This document shows, piece by piece, positions 39,670 to 49,749 of a stretch of 64,000 nt of DNA; position 1 is the stretch's first letter, and each line of letters begins with the position of its first letter. Origin of the DNA: Tannerellaceae bacterium (GTDB taxonomy: Bacteria > Bacteroidota > Bacteroidia > Bacteroidales > Tannerellaceae); the NCBI GenBank assembly GCA_031280435.1, contig JAITGS010000046.1, positions 16,469 to 80,468 of the forward strand. Direction: 5' to 3'. Both the position numbers and the translations under genes were made by a program. The notes under the pieces were generated by a model that was not told the origin of the DNA, did not search any database, and saw only the letters and a program-made list of their open reading frames with translations.

Positions 39670-40105
39670 GCGAGCCAACTGCGAACAACATTGGCCCCAT
39701 TTTTTTCCGCGAGCCAACTGCGAACAACATTGGCCCCATTTTTTTCCGCAAGCCAACTGCGAAGGACATTTGCTCCAATTTTTTTTCCGCGAGCAAACTG
39801 CGAACGACATTTGCTCCAAATTTTTTTCCGCGAGCAAACTGCGAACGACATTTGCTCCAATTTTTTTTCCGCGAGCAAACTGCGAACGACATTTGCTCCA
39901 ATTTTTTTTCCGCAAGGAAAAGTCGAACGACATTTGCTCCAATTTTTTTTCCGCAAGGAAAAGTCGAACGACATTTGCTCCAAATTTTTTTCCGCAGGCA
40001 AACTGCGAACGACATTTGCTCCAAATTTTTTTCCGCAGGCTAAATGCGAACGACATTGGCTCCATTTTTTTTCCGCAGGCTAAATGCGAACGACATTGGC
40101 TCCGG
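39670..40105. repeat. Tandem array, about 41-bp unit (CGAACGACATTTGCTCCAATTTTTTTTCCGCGAGCAAACTG)
   Basis: CGAA(C/G) at 39682, 39721, 39760, 39801, 39842, 39883, 39924, 39965, 40006, 40047, 40087 (spacing 39-41, mostly 41). Confidence 0.96.
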
Positions 40106-41789
40106 AATTTTCCCCGCAGTCTCTTTTTGAAGCATTATCGCCCGGGCGAAAGATTTTCACGGGCTTTCCGGGCTTCAGTCTGGAGCGGAGGCCTATTTCT
40201 ATGCGATAGCCTTCGGAGGGTAGCTCGGCGGAATCTATTACGGCCAGGAAGCCGCAGTCGGCCTTTGCGGTGTCGTCGATTACGTCGAAGCGTCGCTCGA
40301 ACCACGGGCGGCAAACCAGTCGGGGCTCATCGCCGCCTACACCTATTATATATATGTATATGTCTTCCTGCTCCATCAGTGCGGCGGGCTCGTTGAGATA
40401 AGCCCAGCCTTCTACTACGAGGTAGCGGTCTTCCCGGCGGGTTTCGAGCCTGGCGGTGATGCCATGGTTGAAGGGGATGAAATTGCGACCGGCATAGTCT
40501 CTGAGAGGAGTGTGCAGGAAGGAGAGCGGATAGTGCGGCATGCGGTAGAGGCCTCGGCGCTCGGCTTCGGAGAGGCCTGCGGCCAGATGTGCTTCGAGAT
40601 GGGGGTAGCGGAGGCCGAGCCCCTGTCCGGCGGTGCGCCAACGATAGCTCGACACTACCTTCTGCTCGTATCGGCGCTCGGCCTTGCGATAGCAGTACAG
40701 GGTGGAGAGTATGCAGAAGGCGAGGGCGAGGGCGGGGAAGATGCGCCGGAGCTTTGTCGTCCCGAAAGCCTTGGGATTGTTCGTCACGAGAATGGCGGTC
40801 AGGGCGAGGAACATGCTGCCGTAGATTCTGTATCGCCAGGGCGCCGCAGATTCGCCGCCGAATACGGGAGCATTGCCGGCTGCTGTGGCCGCGGCTGTGA
40901 GGAAGAGCGTAGTGAGGCAGGCATAAACGCAGAGGTTGGTTTTGTATACTCCCCGGTATATTCCCCAAAGGTAAATGGCGGCGCAGGCTGCTCCGGCGGC
41001 CACGGCTATGTATCCGGCGGAGGGTATCCAGAGGTTGCAGCCCGCGAAGGCGAATGTGTTGAGGAGCTTCACGCCCGGGTGATCCGTCAGGCTGCCGCCC
41101 ACGCGGGATGATTCGAGCTTGATGAAGTACAGCGCGGCGGCTGTGACAGATATGAGGCCGAAGGCGATTAGCTCCCGCCGCCTTTTCATCATCCACAGGC
41201 ATACCAGGAGTGGCGGTATCATCAGCATGCCGTTGCCGTTGGAGTATATGGTGAGGAGCGATACGGCAATGCCGGCTACAAAGGCTGCCCGGCGCTCCGA
41301 CAGTATCAGGGTTATAGACAGCAGCGTGAGCATTACGCTGCCTATATTGGCCACGCCGGACATGGCCCAGAGGTTGTTGCCGAGGTTCTGGCCGTTGAAC
41401 AGCAGCAGGAAGATTATGGCGGCAAGCAGGCTCTTCGATTCGCTTCGCCCGGCGCCTTCGCGATAGAGCAGCAGCGCTATGGCGAGCAGGAAAAGGCTTG
41501 TGAGCCAAATGTAGGCCGAGTAATTGAGCTGCCCGCTCACGGCATATACGCCCAGAACCACGAGCCGCATGAGCACGAGCCGGTGCATGTTGCCGGCTTC
41601 GAGCATCAGGCGGAGTTTCTCTGCGCCGTCGGCTTTGAGGAAGTTCAGGAGGAAGTTTTGCAAGGCGTGATAGTCGTCGTCCATGGGTATGTTGACGCCG
41701 AAGCGGGCTATGATCAGCAGGTAGGCTGCGGCGGCGAGTGCGGCCAAGGCCCAAAGCGAGAGCCGGGCTATGTTCGTGTGCGGTTTCAT
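40080..41789 (-). CDS. Polytopic membrane protein, surface polysaccharide-associated
   Basis: Many TM segments; in glycan cluster; C-terminus ...GENSGANVVRI is encoded by tandem-repeat units. Confidence 0.75.
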   Translation of the reverse strand: MKPHTNIARLSLWALAALAAAAYLLIIARFGVNIPMDDDYHALQNFLLNFLKADGAEKLRLMLEAGNMHRLVLMRLVVLGVYAVSGQLNYSAYIWLTSLFLLAIALLLYREGAGRSESKSLLAAIIFLLLFNGQNLGNNLWAMSGVANIGSVMLTLLSITLILSERRAAFVAGIAVSLLTIYSNGNGMLMIPPLLVCLWMMKRRRELIAFGLISVTAAALYFIKLESSRVGGSLTDHPGVKLLNTFAFAGCNLWIPSAGYIAVAAGAACAAIYLWGIYRGVYKTNLCVYACLTTLFLTAAATAAGNAPVFGGESAAPWRYRIYGSMFLALTAILVTNNPKAFGTTKLRRIFPALALAFCILSTLYCYRKAERRYEQKVVSSYRWRTAGQGLGLRYPHLEAHLAAGLSEAERRGLYRMPHYPLSFLHTPLRDYAGRNFIPFNHGITARLETRREDRYLVVEGWAYLNEPAALMEQEDIYIYIIGVGGDEPRLVCRPWFERRFDVIDDTAKADCGFLAVIDSAELPSEGYRIEIGLRSRLKPGKPVKIFRPGDNASKRDCGENSGANVVRI

Positions 41790-41802
41790 TAGGCTGCCTT
41801 GA

Positions 41803-42540
41803 TTACCATTTCTTTTTGAAGTCGCCCCGCGAAAAAAACTTTTCGATGAGGCAATAAAGCAGTATGAAGAAGTATCGCGTTCCCATCTCCCGTATCTTGA
41901 GCTTAGATTCGCCGGCCTTGCGGTTGGTCCAGCTGTTTGGCAGTATGCGGTAGGAATATCCGCGGATGATGGTTTTGAGGGGGAGCTCCACCGTGAGGTT
42001 GAAGTGTGGCGAGAGCAGCGGCTGCAGTCCGTCTATGGTGCTGCGCTTGTAGAGCTTGAAGGCGTTGGTGCTATCGTTGTATCGGGTGCGGAACATGATG
42101 CGGATGAGATGGTTTGCGAGGCGGTTGAGCCAGAGCTTGTGGCGCGGATAGTCGAACGTGCACCCGCCGGAGCTCCAGCGGGTACCGAAAACTGCGTCGC
42201 AGTTTTCGGTAATCATAAGCCTGTAAAAAGCAACAAGGTCGGCCGGATCGTCGGACATGTCGGCCATAAAAACCGCTACGCAATCGCCTCGGTAAGCCGA
42301 TAAACCTTTTCGCACGGCATAGCCGAATCCGTTTGGCCCGTGGTTGGTGATGTATCTCAGCGTGGGATATTGGCGGCAGGCCTCCTGCAGTATTGCCTCG
42401 GTTGCATCTTTGGAGTTATCGTTTACGACGAGGATTTCGTGCTCTATGCCGGCTTCCGTGAGGCTGCGGTACAGCTGTTGCAGTGTGGCGGCTATGCAGC
42501 CTTCTTCGTTATAGGCGGGGATGACAACGGAAAGAGTCAT
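41803..42540 (-). CDS. Glycosyltransferase family 2 (dolichol-phosphate mannosyltransferase-like)
   Basis: MTLSVVIPAYNEEGCIAATLQQLYRSL, FMADMSDDPADLVAFYRLM. Confidence 0.9.
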   Translation of the reverse strand: MTLSVVIPAYNEEGCIAATLQQLYRSLTEAGIEHEILVVNDNSKDATEAILQEACRQYPTLRYITNHGPNGFGYAVRKGLSAYRGDCVAVFMADMSDDPADLVAFYRLMITENCDAVFGTRWSSGGCTFDYPRHKLWLNRLANHLIRIMFRTRYNDSTNAFKLYKRSTIDGLQPLLSPHFNLTVELPLKTIIRGYSYRILPNSWTNRKAGESKLKIREMGTRYFFILLYCLIEKFFSRGDFKKKW

Positions 42541-42563
42541 TGATGTGGTGATGCTTTGATGCT

Positions 42564-43625
42564 TTATCGCCCGACGATAGCCGCGAAGATCTCCTCGCAG
42601 GTGCGGCGCAAATCATACTGCCAATGCCACTGCGGATAGTGGGCCTTGAACTTGGAAAGGTCGGAGATGTACCAGATGTGATCGCCGATGCGATTGGTAT
42701 CCGTATAGCAGACGTTCATCTTTTTGCCGGCTATCTCTTCGCAGAGGGCGATGGCTTCCTGCATGGAGCAGTTCGAGAATCGTCCTCCGCCGGCATTATA
42801 TACCTCGCCCGGCCTGGGATTTTTGCAGAAGTGCCGGAACATCTGTATGAGGTCGTGGGAGTGTATGTTGTCGCGTACCTGCTTGCCCTTGTAGCCGAAG
42901 ATGGTGTACTCGCGGCCGGTCACGGCGCATTTCATCAGGTAGGAAAGGAATCCGTGGAGCTGGGTGCCGGAGTGCGAGGGCCCCGTGAGGCATCCGCCTC
43001 GAAACACGCCTACGTTCATGCCGAAATAGCGGCCGTATTCCTGCGCAAGGATGTCGGCGGCCACCTTGGATGCTCCGAAGAGGGAATGTTTTGATTGGTC
43101 TATGCGCATGTTTTCGTCAATCCCGTGCTCAAAGTAGGGATGCTCGGCGGAGATTTCCCATCGCGTATCTGTCTCTACAAGGGGCAGCTCGTTCGGAGCG
43201 TCGCCGTAAACCTTGTTGGTCGACGTGAAGATGAAAACCGACTTCGGATGCGCATAAAGGCGGGTACATTCCAGCAGGTTGGAGGTTCCTACGGCATTCA
43301 CGCCGAAGTCCGTGACGGGTTCGCGCGCGGCCCAGTCGTGACTTGGCTGCGCGGCGGCGTGTACCACGAGCTCTATGTCGTGTCCGTAGGTTTTGAAGAT
43401 TCGCTCCATGGCATCGAGCTCGCGTATGTCTGCCGAATGATGCACATAGTTTGGCACCGTGGTTTCGAGCATCCGCTCGTTCCATAGCGTCGAAGCTTCC
43501 TCGCCGAAGAATCGGGCGCGCATGTTGTTGTCTATGCCTACAACGAGATCGGCTTCTGCGGAAAATGCACGCACGGCCTCGCTGCCTATCAGTCCGGCCG
43601 AGCCGGTTATGACTGCTGTTTTCAT
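42564..43625 (-). CDS. NAD-dependent epimerase (CDP-paratose 2-epimerase-like SDR)
   Basis: [45 protein letters not shown]. Confidence 0.87.
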   Translation of the reverse strand: MKTAVITGSAGLIGSEAVRAFSAEADLVVGIDNNMRARFFGEEASTLWNERMLETTVPNYVHHSADIRELDAMERIFKTYGHDIELVVHAAAQPSHDWAAREPVTDFGVNAVGTSNLLECTRLYAHPKSVFIFTSTNKVYGDAPNELPLVETDTRWEISAEHPYFEHGIDENMRIDQSKHSLFGASKVAADILAQEYGRYFGMNVGVFRGGCLTGPSHSGTQLHGFLSYLMKCAVTGREYTIFGYKGKQVRDNIHSHDLIQMFRHFCKNPRPGEVYNAGGGRFSNCSMQEAIALCEEIAGKKMNVCYTDTNRIGDHIWYISDLSKFKAHYPQWHWQYDLRRTCEEIFAAIVGR

Positions 43626-44692
43626 TGTGATAATATGTTTTTTAGTGATGATTCGTTAGCTCTGATCCATTCGAAGACATCGGCCAGCAGCAGGCCGGTG
43701 CTGCGCGTGGGGCGCCATCCGGTGGCGGCCGTGATGCGGCTGTTGTCCGTGATGTAGATGGGAATGTCGCCCGGGCGCGGCTCGTGGCATGGCCTTACCT
43801 TGATGCTGTTTCCGGTGATGCCGGCACAGGCGTCGGTGAGTTCGCGAAGCGAGAAGCTGCGCTCTGCGCCTCCGCCTATGTTGAAAGTTTTGCCGCAAAG
43901 GGCGTCGAAGTTGTTCATCTCGTAATCTATGATGTCGAAGAGGTCGAGTATATGAAGGGCGTCTCGAACCTGCTTGCCGCTGCCGTTGTACCCTATGTAG
44001 GCGAGCTCCCTGCGCCAGAAGTGGGCAGCCATCCACAGCACCACCACTCCCTGATCGATTTTGCCCATCTGGCGCGGCCCTGCAATGACGCCGCAACGGT
44101 TTACGACGGCCTTCAGCCCGTAGAACTCCTCGTATTCCCGGAGTATAATCTCCGACGCCAGCTTGGTGGCTCCGTAAAGCGAGCGGGCGCCGCCGAGCGG
44201 AAAATCTTCGGCTATGCCGCGAACCGAAGCTCCCGCGTGCGGCTGCTCGGCATCGAGCGCAAATCGTGTATCCTCCTCATGATAGGCGAGCGTCTCCAGC
44301 ATGCGGACGGGATAAATGCGGCTGGTAGAGAGGAACAGGAACTTGGCCCGGTGCCGCAGGGCAAGGTTCAGCAGGCCTACGGTTCCGTTCAGGTTGGAGT
44401 GTATCAGATAGTCCGGCGCCCCGCCGATTCCGGCCATCACCGAAGGCTCGGCGGCTGCGTCTATGATAAAATGCAGGGGCTCGTCGAAGAGCAGATCCTC
44501 CGCGTTGCGAACGTCGCCGTGCACAAATCGTACGCCCCTCTCCCTGAGCCGGGGCAGATTGAGCTCCGAGCCGCGCCTCTTCAGATTGTCGAGCGCGATG
44601 ACGTTGCAGCTCGGATACTTCTCCTTCAGGCAGCAGGCAAGGTTTGAACCCACGAAGCCCGCCCCTCCGGCAATAAAAACAGTTTCAGACAT
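43622..44692 (-). CDS. NAD-dependent epimerase/dehydratase
   Basis: [35 protein letters not shown]. Confidence 0.9.
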   Translation of the reverse strand: MSETVFIAGGAGFVGSNLACCLKEKYPSCNVIALDNLKRRGSELNLPRLRERGVRFVHGDVRNAEDLLFDEPLHFIIDAAAEPSVMAGIGGAPDYLIHSNLNGTVGLLNLALRHRAKFLFLSTSRIYPVRMLETLAYHEEDTRFALDAEQPHAGASVRGIAEDFPLGGARSLYGATKLASEIILREYEEFYGLKAVVNRCGVIAGPRQMGKIDQGVVVLWMAAHFWRRELAYIGYNGSGKQVRDALHILDLFDIIDYEMNNFDALCGKTFNIGGGAERSFSLRELTDACAGITGNSIKVRPCHEPRPGDIPIYITDNSRITAATGWRPTRSTGLLLADVFEWIRANESSLKNILSQ

Positions 44693-44865
44693 AAGAATAT
44701 CGGTTTGAAATAATTTCGGATACTATATATATAATGTGTAGCGGTCTGCAAACAAAACCTCATTCCGCCGCACGCATGCGGCCGGGGCAAAAGAAAATAG
44801 GGGGGAATCAAAGCAATTAGAACCGCAGGTCGGTCGATGTTCATAAAATGATCCACGCTCGAACA

Positions 44866-45202
44866 ATGTGTCAAAAGGTCATTCAGCCCGCCCAAACAGG
44901 TCATTCCCGCGAAGGCGGGAATGACCGATCGATAGTTGGGACGATTGTATTTATATTATTTGAAGCAAAAACATCCATTCGTCCCGTTTTTCGATCGGAG
45001 ATTGACTGCGTCGAGAAATGCGTCAAAAGGTGATTCAGCCTGCCCAAATAGGTCATTCCCGCGAAGGCGGGAATCTCCGATCGAGAGCTGGGACGATTGT
45101 ATGTGTTTTTATATGATACAAATACATTCGTCCCGTTTTTCGATCGGAGATTCCCGCCTTCGCGGGAATGACCTGCTTTTCGAGCTTTACTTCCTTTGTG
45201 CA
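44866..45202. repeat. About 152-bp tandem duplication of palindrome-containing element
   Basis: TTCAGCC(C/T)GCCCAAA(C/T)AGGTCATTCCCGCGAAGGCGGGAAT at about 44882 and 45033; GTCATTCCCGCG at 44900 and 45052 (152 bp apart). Confidence 0.85.
45125..45202. repeat. 78-bp direct repeat, copy A, flanking the GIY-YIG gene
   Basis: CATTCGTCCCGTTTTTCGATCGGAGATTCCCGCCTTCGCGGGAATGACCTGCTTTTCGAGCTTTACTTCCTTTGTGCA. Confidence 0.92.
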
Positions 45203-45266
45203 TCGCCATGACCTGCTTTTCGAGCGGGAACTGTTTTTTGCGCAGCTCCATCCAAACCGCATAAGC

Positions 45267-45551
45267 CTACCAGCCTATGCTCAAGTCTTCCCATTCCGGA
45301 TTGATAGTGCAGACAAGTTTTTCTTTCCATGTTCTGTTCCATTTCTTCAACTGCTTTTCTCGCAATATTGCACTGTTCGGGTCGGGAAAGCAATCGTACC
45401 ATATAAGCTTTGTGACGTTGTATTTATGTGTGAAACTATTATTGCAACCCATTTTGTGCTCATAAACTCTGCGTGCCAAATTATTCGTGATGCCTATGTA
45501 TAAGGTGGTATTATTTGCGTTTGCCAATATATAAACATAGAATTTGTTCAT
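45267..45551 (-). CDS. GIY-YIG nuclease family protein
   Basis: FYVYILANANNTTLYIGITNNLARRVYEHK; 94 aa single-domain. Confidence 0.92.
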   Translation of the reverse strand: MNKFYVYILANANNTTLYIGITNNLARRVYEHKMGCNNSFTHKYNVTKLIWYDCFPDPNSAILREKQLKKWNRTWKEKLVCTINPEWEDLSIGW

Positions 45552-45616
45552 CGCGATTTGTAATTGATTACTTTGACTTTACTTGAGGAGAATTAAATAT
45601 TGCTGATAAAATATTT

Positions 45617-45694
45617 CATTCGTCCCGTCTTTCGATCGGAGATTCCCGCCTTCGCGGGAATGACCTATGCTTCGAGCTTTACTTCCTTTGTGCA
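45617..45694. repeat. 78-bp direct repeat, copy B, flanking the GIY-YIG gene
   Basis: CATTCGTCCCGTCTTTCGATCGGAGATTCCCGCCTTCGCGGGAATGACCTATGCTTCGAGCTTTACTTCCTTTGTGCA; same length as copy A with few substitutions. Confidence 0.92.
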
Positions 45695-45784
45695 GATTTT
45701 CTGACAAAAACGGCGATCGGCCCTCCGCCTTTGCCGGCTATAAAAACAGAACCTCATATATGGTATATGTGAAGAAAAAAATGA

Positions 45785-47044
45785 TTATGCCTTGAGGAGG
45801 CTCTCGTAAAGATTCAAATATTTTTCGGCAACTATGGCTTCGCCGAAATTTTGCGCCGCTTTGGCAATTGCATTACGCGAAAGTGTGTCGTAATCGGCTT
45901 CGTTGAGAACCCAATAAATGCCATTGGCGAAATCTTCCGGATCTTTATATTCGGCCAGATAGCCATTTGTTTTATGATCGATAATATCCTTTGCGCCGCT
46001 GTTATTAAAGGCCACAACCGGACATCCGCAAGCCATTGCCTCAATTATTGTTTGTCCGAAAGTTTCATAATGCGACGGAACAACAACAACATCGGCGGCA
46101 GCATACAATTCCGCAATCACGGACGTATCGGAAATTAATCCCAGATGCAAGTGATTAAACGGAAGGTCGGCGAGCATGGAATCCGCGTCGTTTTTTATGG
46201 TGCCGAACAGCAGGAGCATGCAGTTTTCCTGCTTTTTTTTGAGGCAATGCAGGGCGGCGCAGAGCATGTCGAAACCTTTTACGGGATCGTTGAGCTTTGC
46301 AGCTCCCATAAGGATAATTTTCTTTTGACAATCGAATGAATATTTTCTCCTTACGGCAACTTTATTTGAAGGAGAAAAAAGCTCAAGGTCTATCACATTA
46401 GGAATAACGGATATATTCATACCGGCAGTTAAGGAGCTTTCTTTGGCCCGGCTTTTTAACCATGTACTGACCGCAACAATATGAATATTGGAACCGAAAA
46501 AACATTTTTTCTTTTGAAAGATTTTGTAGGATAAATCCTTCTTCTTTGATAGCAGGAAAGGACAAAAGCCACACTCGTTTCTGAAGTTATTGCACTCCCA
46601 GGCATGATGACAGATGCCGGTACAAAGCCACATGTCGTGCATGGTCCACACAATGGGTTTGCCGAGTTTTGTCAGTTTTTTTATGCCGCGAATCGAGAGA
46701 AAACCCTGATTGATCCAATGCAAATGAATAAGGTCGGCTTCGCGTATTAAGGGGTGCCGGCTTATGTCCGTACCTGCGTTTGCAATTGATACCCGGAAAA
46801 GCAATTTGCGGCTGAATCCGTTATGCATAAATATAATCAAACGCTCCCAGGCGAAGCAGAAAAAAGCCTGAAGTTTGTGCAGCCGCGAATCATTAACGGC
46901 ACATACATCGGCACTGTCGGTCTGCTTTTTTAAAACAAGTAAAGCTGCTTTGTGAGCAGCTTTATTTTGAGCATTCATTAAGCGCTTTGCAGCTATTGCA
47001 GCGCCTCCCGACGATTCGTAAGTGGAAATATGAATAACGTTCAT
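45785..47044 (-). CDS. Glycosyltransferase family 4
   Basis: ISTYESSGGAAIAAKRL, VVVPSHYETFGQTIIEAMACGCPVVAFN. Confidence 0.92.
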   Translation of the reverse strand: MNVIHISTYESSGGAAIAAKRLMNAQNKAAHKAALLVLKKQTDSADVCAVNDSRLHKLQAFFCFAWERLIIFMHNGFSRKLLFRVSIANAGTDISRHPLIREADLIHLHWINQGFLSIRGIKKLTKLGKPIVWTMHDMWLCTGICHHAWECNNFRNECGFCPFLLSKKKDLSYKIFQKKKCFFGSNIHIVAVSTWLKSRAKESSLTAGMNISVIPNVIDLELFSPSNKVAVRRKYSFDCQKKIILMGAAKLNDPVKGFDMLCAALHCLKKKQENCMLLLFGTIKNDADSMLADLPFNHLHLGLISDTSVIAELYAAADVVVVPSHYETFGQTIIEAMACGCPVVAFNNSGAKDIIDHKTNGYLAEYKDPEDFANGIYWVLNEADYDTLSRNAIAKAAQNFGEAIVAEKYLNLYESLLKA

Positions 47045-47058
47045 AGCTGTCGGCCGAC

Positions 47059-47973
47059 TTAATAAAGCTTCAGGAAATAGCGCAACAAGCGCTTATACGA
47101 AAAGAAGTTCTTCCTGAAGGTGGTAGCGTTAATCTTTTTGTTCGACAACATATACTGCGGATGTTGCAGCGGAAAGGATATGGTTTGAGCCTCTACAAAT
47201 GCTCTCCTTGTTTTACGCGAAGGCTTATTGGTATGCGTAGCGCTTTCCGAGCTCAAACCGATGTTTGTTACCAAGTTGACGGAGGGATAAACGGACAAAC
47301 GATTCTGCGCCCTGAGCATATATAACAGTTGAACATCCCATGTATCTTTTCCGTTCTCTTTCCGCAAAGTATCCGAAATAAAAGAGGAGAAATAGATCTC
47401 CTCACGCATATTTATAAACAAGGATTTGCGCTTGTTTTTATCCTTTTTTGCTTCTTCCCAATACGAAAAGTTCACATCGTAATCGCGCCACACCCTTCGC
47501 CACGAGGCCCATCCCCAGATGTGCGAAAAGGAACAGAAGTCGTAACTCAAACGCCTGTCGACGATATTAGGAAAGAAACAGTTTGCGCCTATATGCCCAA
47601 CCCTGTCATCATCTTTATATCGTATGAGCAACTCCTCGCAATAGGGAAAAAAAGAAAGATCCGGCAGGCAATCATCCTCCAGAATTACCCCGTATTCTTC
47701 ATGGTCAAAAAACCAGGTTATAGCCTCCGATACGGCAATTTTGCATCCCAGATTTGTTTCCCGATACAGGTATTTTACGTCGCAATCCCAATCAGTTCCA
47801 TTGATCACCTCACGCGCCTCGCGGCAGCGTTCCGCCTCTCCGTCTTTATGTAAACGAGGCCCGTCGGCAGCAACATATAGCTTCGCGGGCCTTATTTGAC
47901 GTATACGCTCGAACACCCTGGCAGTTGTATCCGGCCGATTAAATATTAAGAATAGAATGGCAGGCTTATACAT
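47059..47973 (-). CDS. Glycosyltransferase (HlpA/GT2-like nucleotide-diphospho-sugar transferase)
   Basis: PAILFLIFNRPDTTARVFERIRQIRPAKLYVAADGPR, VILEDDCLPDLSFF; start placed at MYKPA. Confidence 0.85.
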   Translation of the reverse strand: MYKPAILFLIFNRPDTTARVFERIRQIRPAKLYVAADGPRLHKDGEAERCREAREVINGTDWDCDVKYLYRETNLGCKIAVSEAITWFFDHEEYGVILEDDCLPDLSFFPYCEELLIRYKDDDRVGHIGANCFFPNIVDRRLSYDFCSFSHIWGWASWRRVWRDYDVNFSYWEEAKKDKNKRKSLFINMREEIYFSSFISDTLRKENGKDTWDVQLLYMLRAQNRLSVYPSVNLVTNIGLSSESATHTNKPSRKTRRAFVEAQTISFPLQHPQYMLSNKKINATTFRKNFFSYKRLLRYFLKLY

Positions 47974-48005
47974 TAGTTTAAAGATTATTCGATCCCAAAA
48001 GAAGG

Positions 48006-48830
48006 TTATTTGTGTGACAGCAAATAAAGACAATGCTTTCGCCAATAATGAATCATAGCCCACAAACGATTGGAGCTGCATAATTGTCTGTAAAGCTTTC
48101 CGGCTCTGCTCTCGGTTGCTCTTTTCGCTACGGCTTCATCAATCCATGCCTGCTCACCCAAATGCATTGCATATGTGGATAAATTAGCTTCGCTCCATAA
48201 AGATGCAAATACGGAAGGAGGAAAGATCGCGATATTGCTTTTTAATAGCTGAGCTTTGGTAGAAAATATGTCGTACTTAAAGCCATAACCTATGTCTGCA
48301 TAATGAGCCAGGACAGCCGGTGAAACGTCGACGGGCTGAATCTTTCCGTTCGTTACTATAAAGTCTCTGGAAAGATAATATGCCATGCAATCTTTAATCC
48401 ACGGATTTCCTTTTTCGGCTCCTATTATTGCAGCCTGAATGCCGCAACCGGTATATTTATTCTGAGCATCTCGCCATTTTTCCGTGCCTGAGAAAGCGGA
48501 ATAACGGAGGAATTTATCAAACTTCCTGAAAACTCTAACGTCGGAATCCAGATATATTCCGCCTTCGGCATAAAGCGCAAACAAGCGAATATAATCGGCG
48601 GCGAATGCCCACTTTCGCGCATTGTATGCCTGCTCCACGAATTGTACGCTATGTATGTCGAAGCGCTTGGTATCCCAGCGTATTATCTCATAATCCGGCA
48701 TAATCCTTTGCCAAGATTTGATGCAATCCCGCACAAGCCGAGGAAGCGGATCGTCACTCAACCAGCACCAGTGAATCTTACGAGGAATGAGTTCTTTGTC
48801 CATGGGGTTATTAGTTTTTACGTCTGGCAT
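48006..48830 (-). CDS. Glycosyltransferase with DXD sugar-binding motif (OCH1/capsular type)
   Basis: IPRKIHWCWLSDDPLPRLV, FALYAEGGIYLDSDVRVFRKFD. Confidence 0.88.
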   Translation of the reverse strand: MPDVKTNNPMDKELIPRKIHWCWLSDDPLPRLVRDCIKSWQRIMPDYEIIRWDTKRFDIHSVQFVEQAYNARKWAFAADYIRLFALYAEGGIYLDSDVRVFRKFDKFLRYSAFSGTEKWRDAQNKYTGCGIQAAIIGAEKGNPWIKDCMAYYLSRDFIVTNGKIQPVDVSPAVLAHYADIGYGFKYDIFSTKAQLLKSNIAIFPPSVFASLWSEANLSTYAMHLGEQAWIDEAVAKRATESRAGKLYRQLCSSNRLWAMIHYWRKHCLYLLSHK

Positions 48831-49719
48831 GAATTAATCCTCTTCGGAAATCGTAAGGAGGCTCTATTTGATAATCACTTCTTTGCTCCCAAATGTACAG
48901 CATATAGCCGTTAGATACTTTAATGTCGTAATGTTCTTCACGCAATAATTTGGAGAAGTATTCCAGATCATCAGTGCGATGATAAGTGCATAACAGTATG
49001 TCGGCAAAACCTTCTCTAACAAGCTGCATTCCTCCCGATATGAGAGCTTTTTCAGCGCCATCGACATCAATTTTCAATATGGTAGCTTTTTCGTTATTTC
49101 TGAAAAAGTGATCCAGCGCGATATGTTCACCTTCATTACGATCGGATACATATTTATTGACGATGACGACTTTTTCTTTCCATGGATGAAATGTAGCTTC
49201 CAATGCTTCTATCCATTCGGGCTCCGTTTCAAATAGATATAACTTCTTTATTTTATTAACATATCCAAGGCTAAACAGGCCGTCAGCAGAACCAATATCC
49301 GCCAAAATAGAATCTTCTGTGACTCTTAAATTATCAAAGTTATAGTTATGGGGAGATGCATTATCTAATTCCGAGCATAAGCTGTTATATGACATTACAA
49401 TTTCCTGTTTAGTCATGTCTCTTTTGAAATATAAGCGATGTCCTTGCGGAGTGATAACAAATGATAGTCCTCTATCTTGATCCGAGAATACTCGCACTCT
49501 TCTAAATCTATATTTATGCAAGTAAGGATAGTTAAACGTATCAATCAAATTGAAACGCAGAAAATAAAGGATTCCCTTTCGGTCGTATTCATTTAATTTA
49601 AGTTCGGAAGATGACAAATATTCTCGTACTTTCTTTGTCAATAAATATCTTGGCGTTCTCGTTACTTTCTGCTTCAAATATTTCAGATATCCTAAGAACT
49701 TGCCGGTTGCTATACTCAT
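48811..49719 (-). CDS. FkbM family methyltransferase
   Basis: ILADIGSADGLFSLGYV, ATILKIDVDGAEKALISGG. Confidence 0.82.
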   Translation of the reverse strand: MSIATGKFLGYLKYLKQKVTRTPRYLLTKKVREYLSSSELKLNEYDRKGILYFLRFNLIDTFNYPYLHKYRFRRVRVFSDQDRGLSFVITPQGHRLYFKRDMTKQEIVMSYNSLCSELDNASPHNYNFDNLRVTEDSILADIGSADGLFSLGYVNKIKKLYLFETEPEWIEALEATFHPWKEKVVIVNKYVSDRNEGEHIALDHFFRNNEKATILKIDVDGAEKALISGGMQLVREGFADILLCTYHRTDDLEYFSKLLREEHYDIKVSNGYMLYIWEQRSDYQIEPPYDFRRGLIHARRKN

Positions 49720-49749
49720 GTTTTGTAATGTAAATGTATTGGTAATTGT

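Noticed and set aside
39605-40396. ORFs on both strands through the 39.7-40.1 kb array
   Set aside because: Same artefact of tandem repeats; the flanking real gene is on the minus strand.
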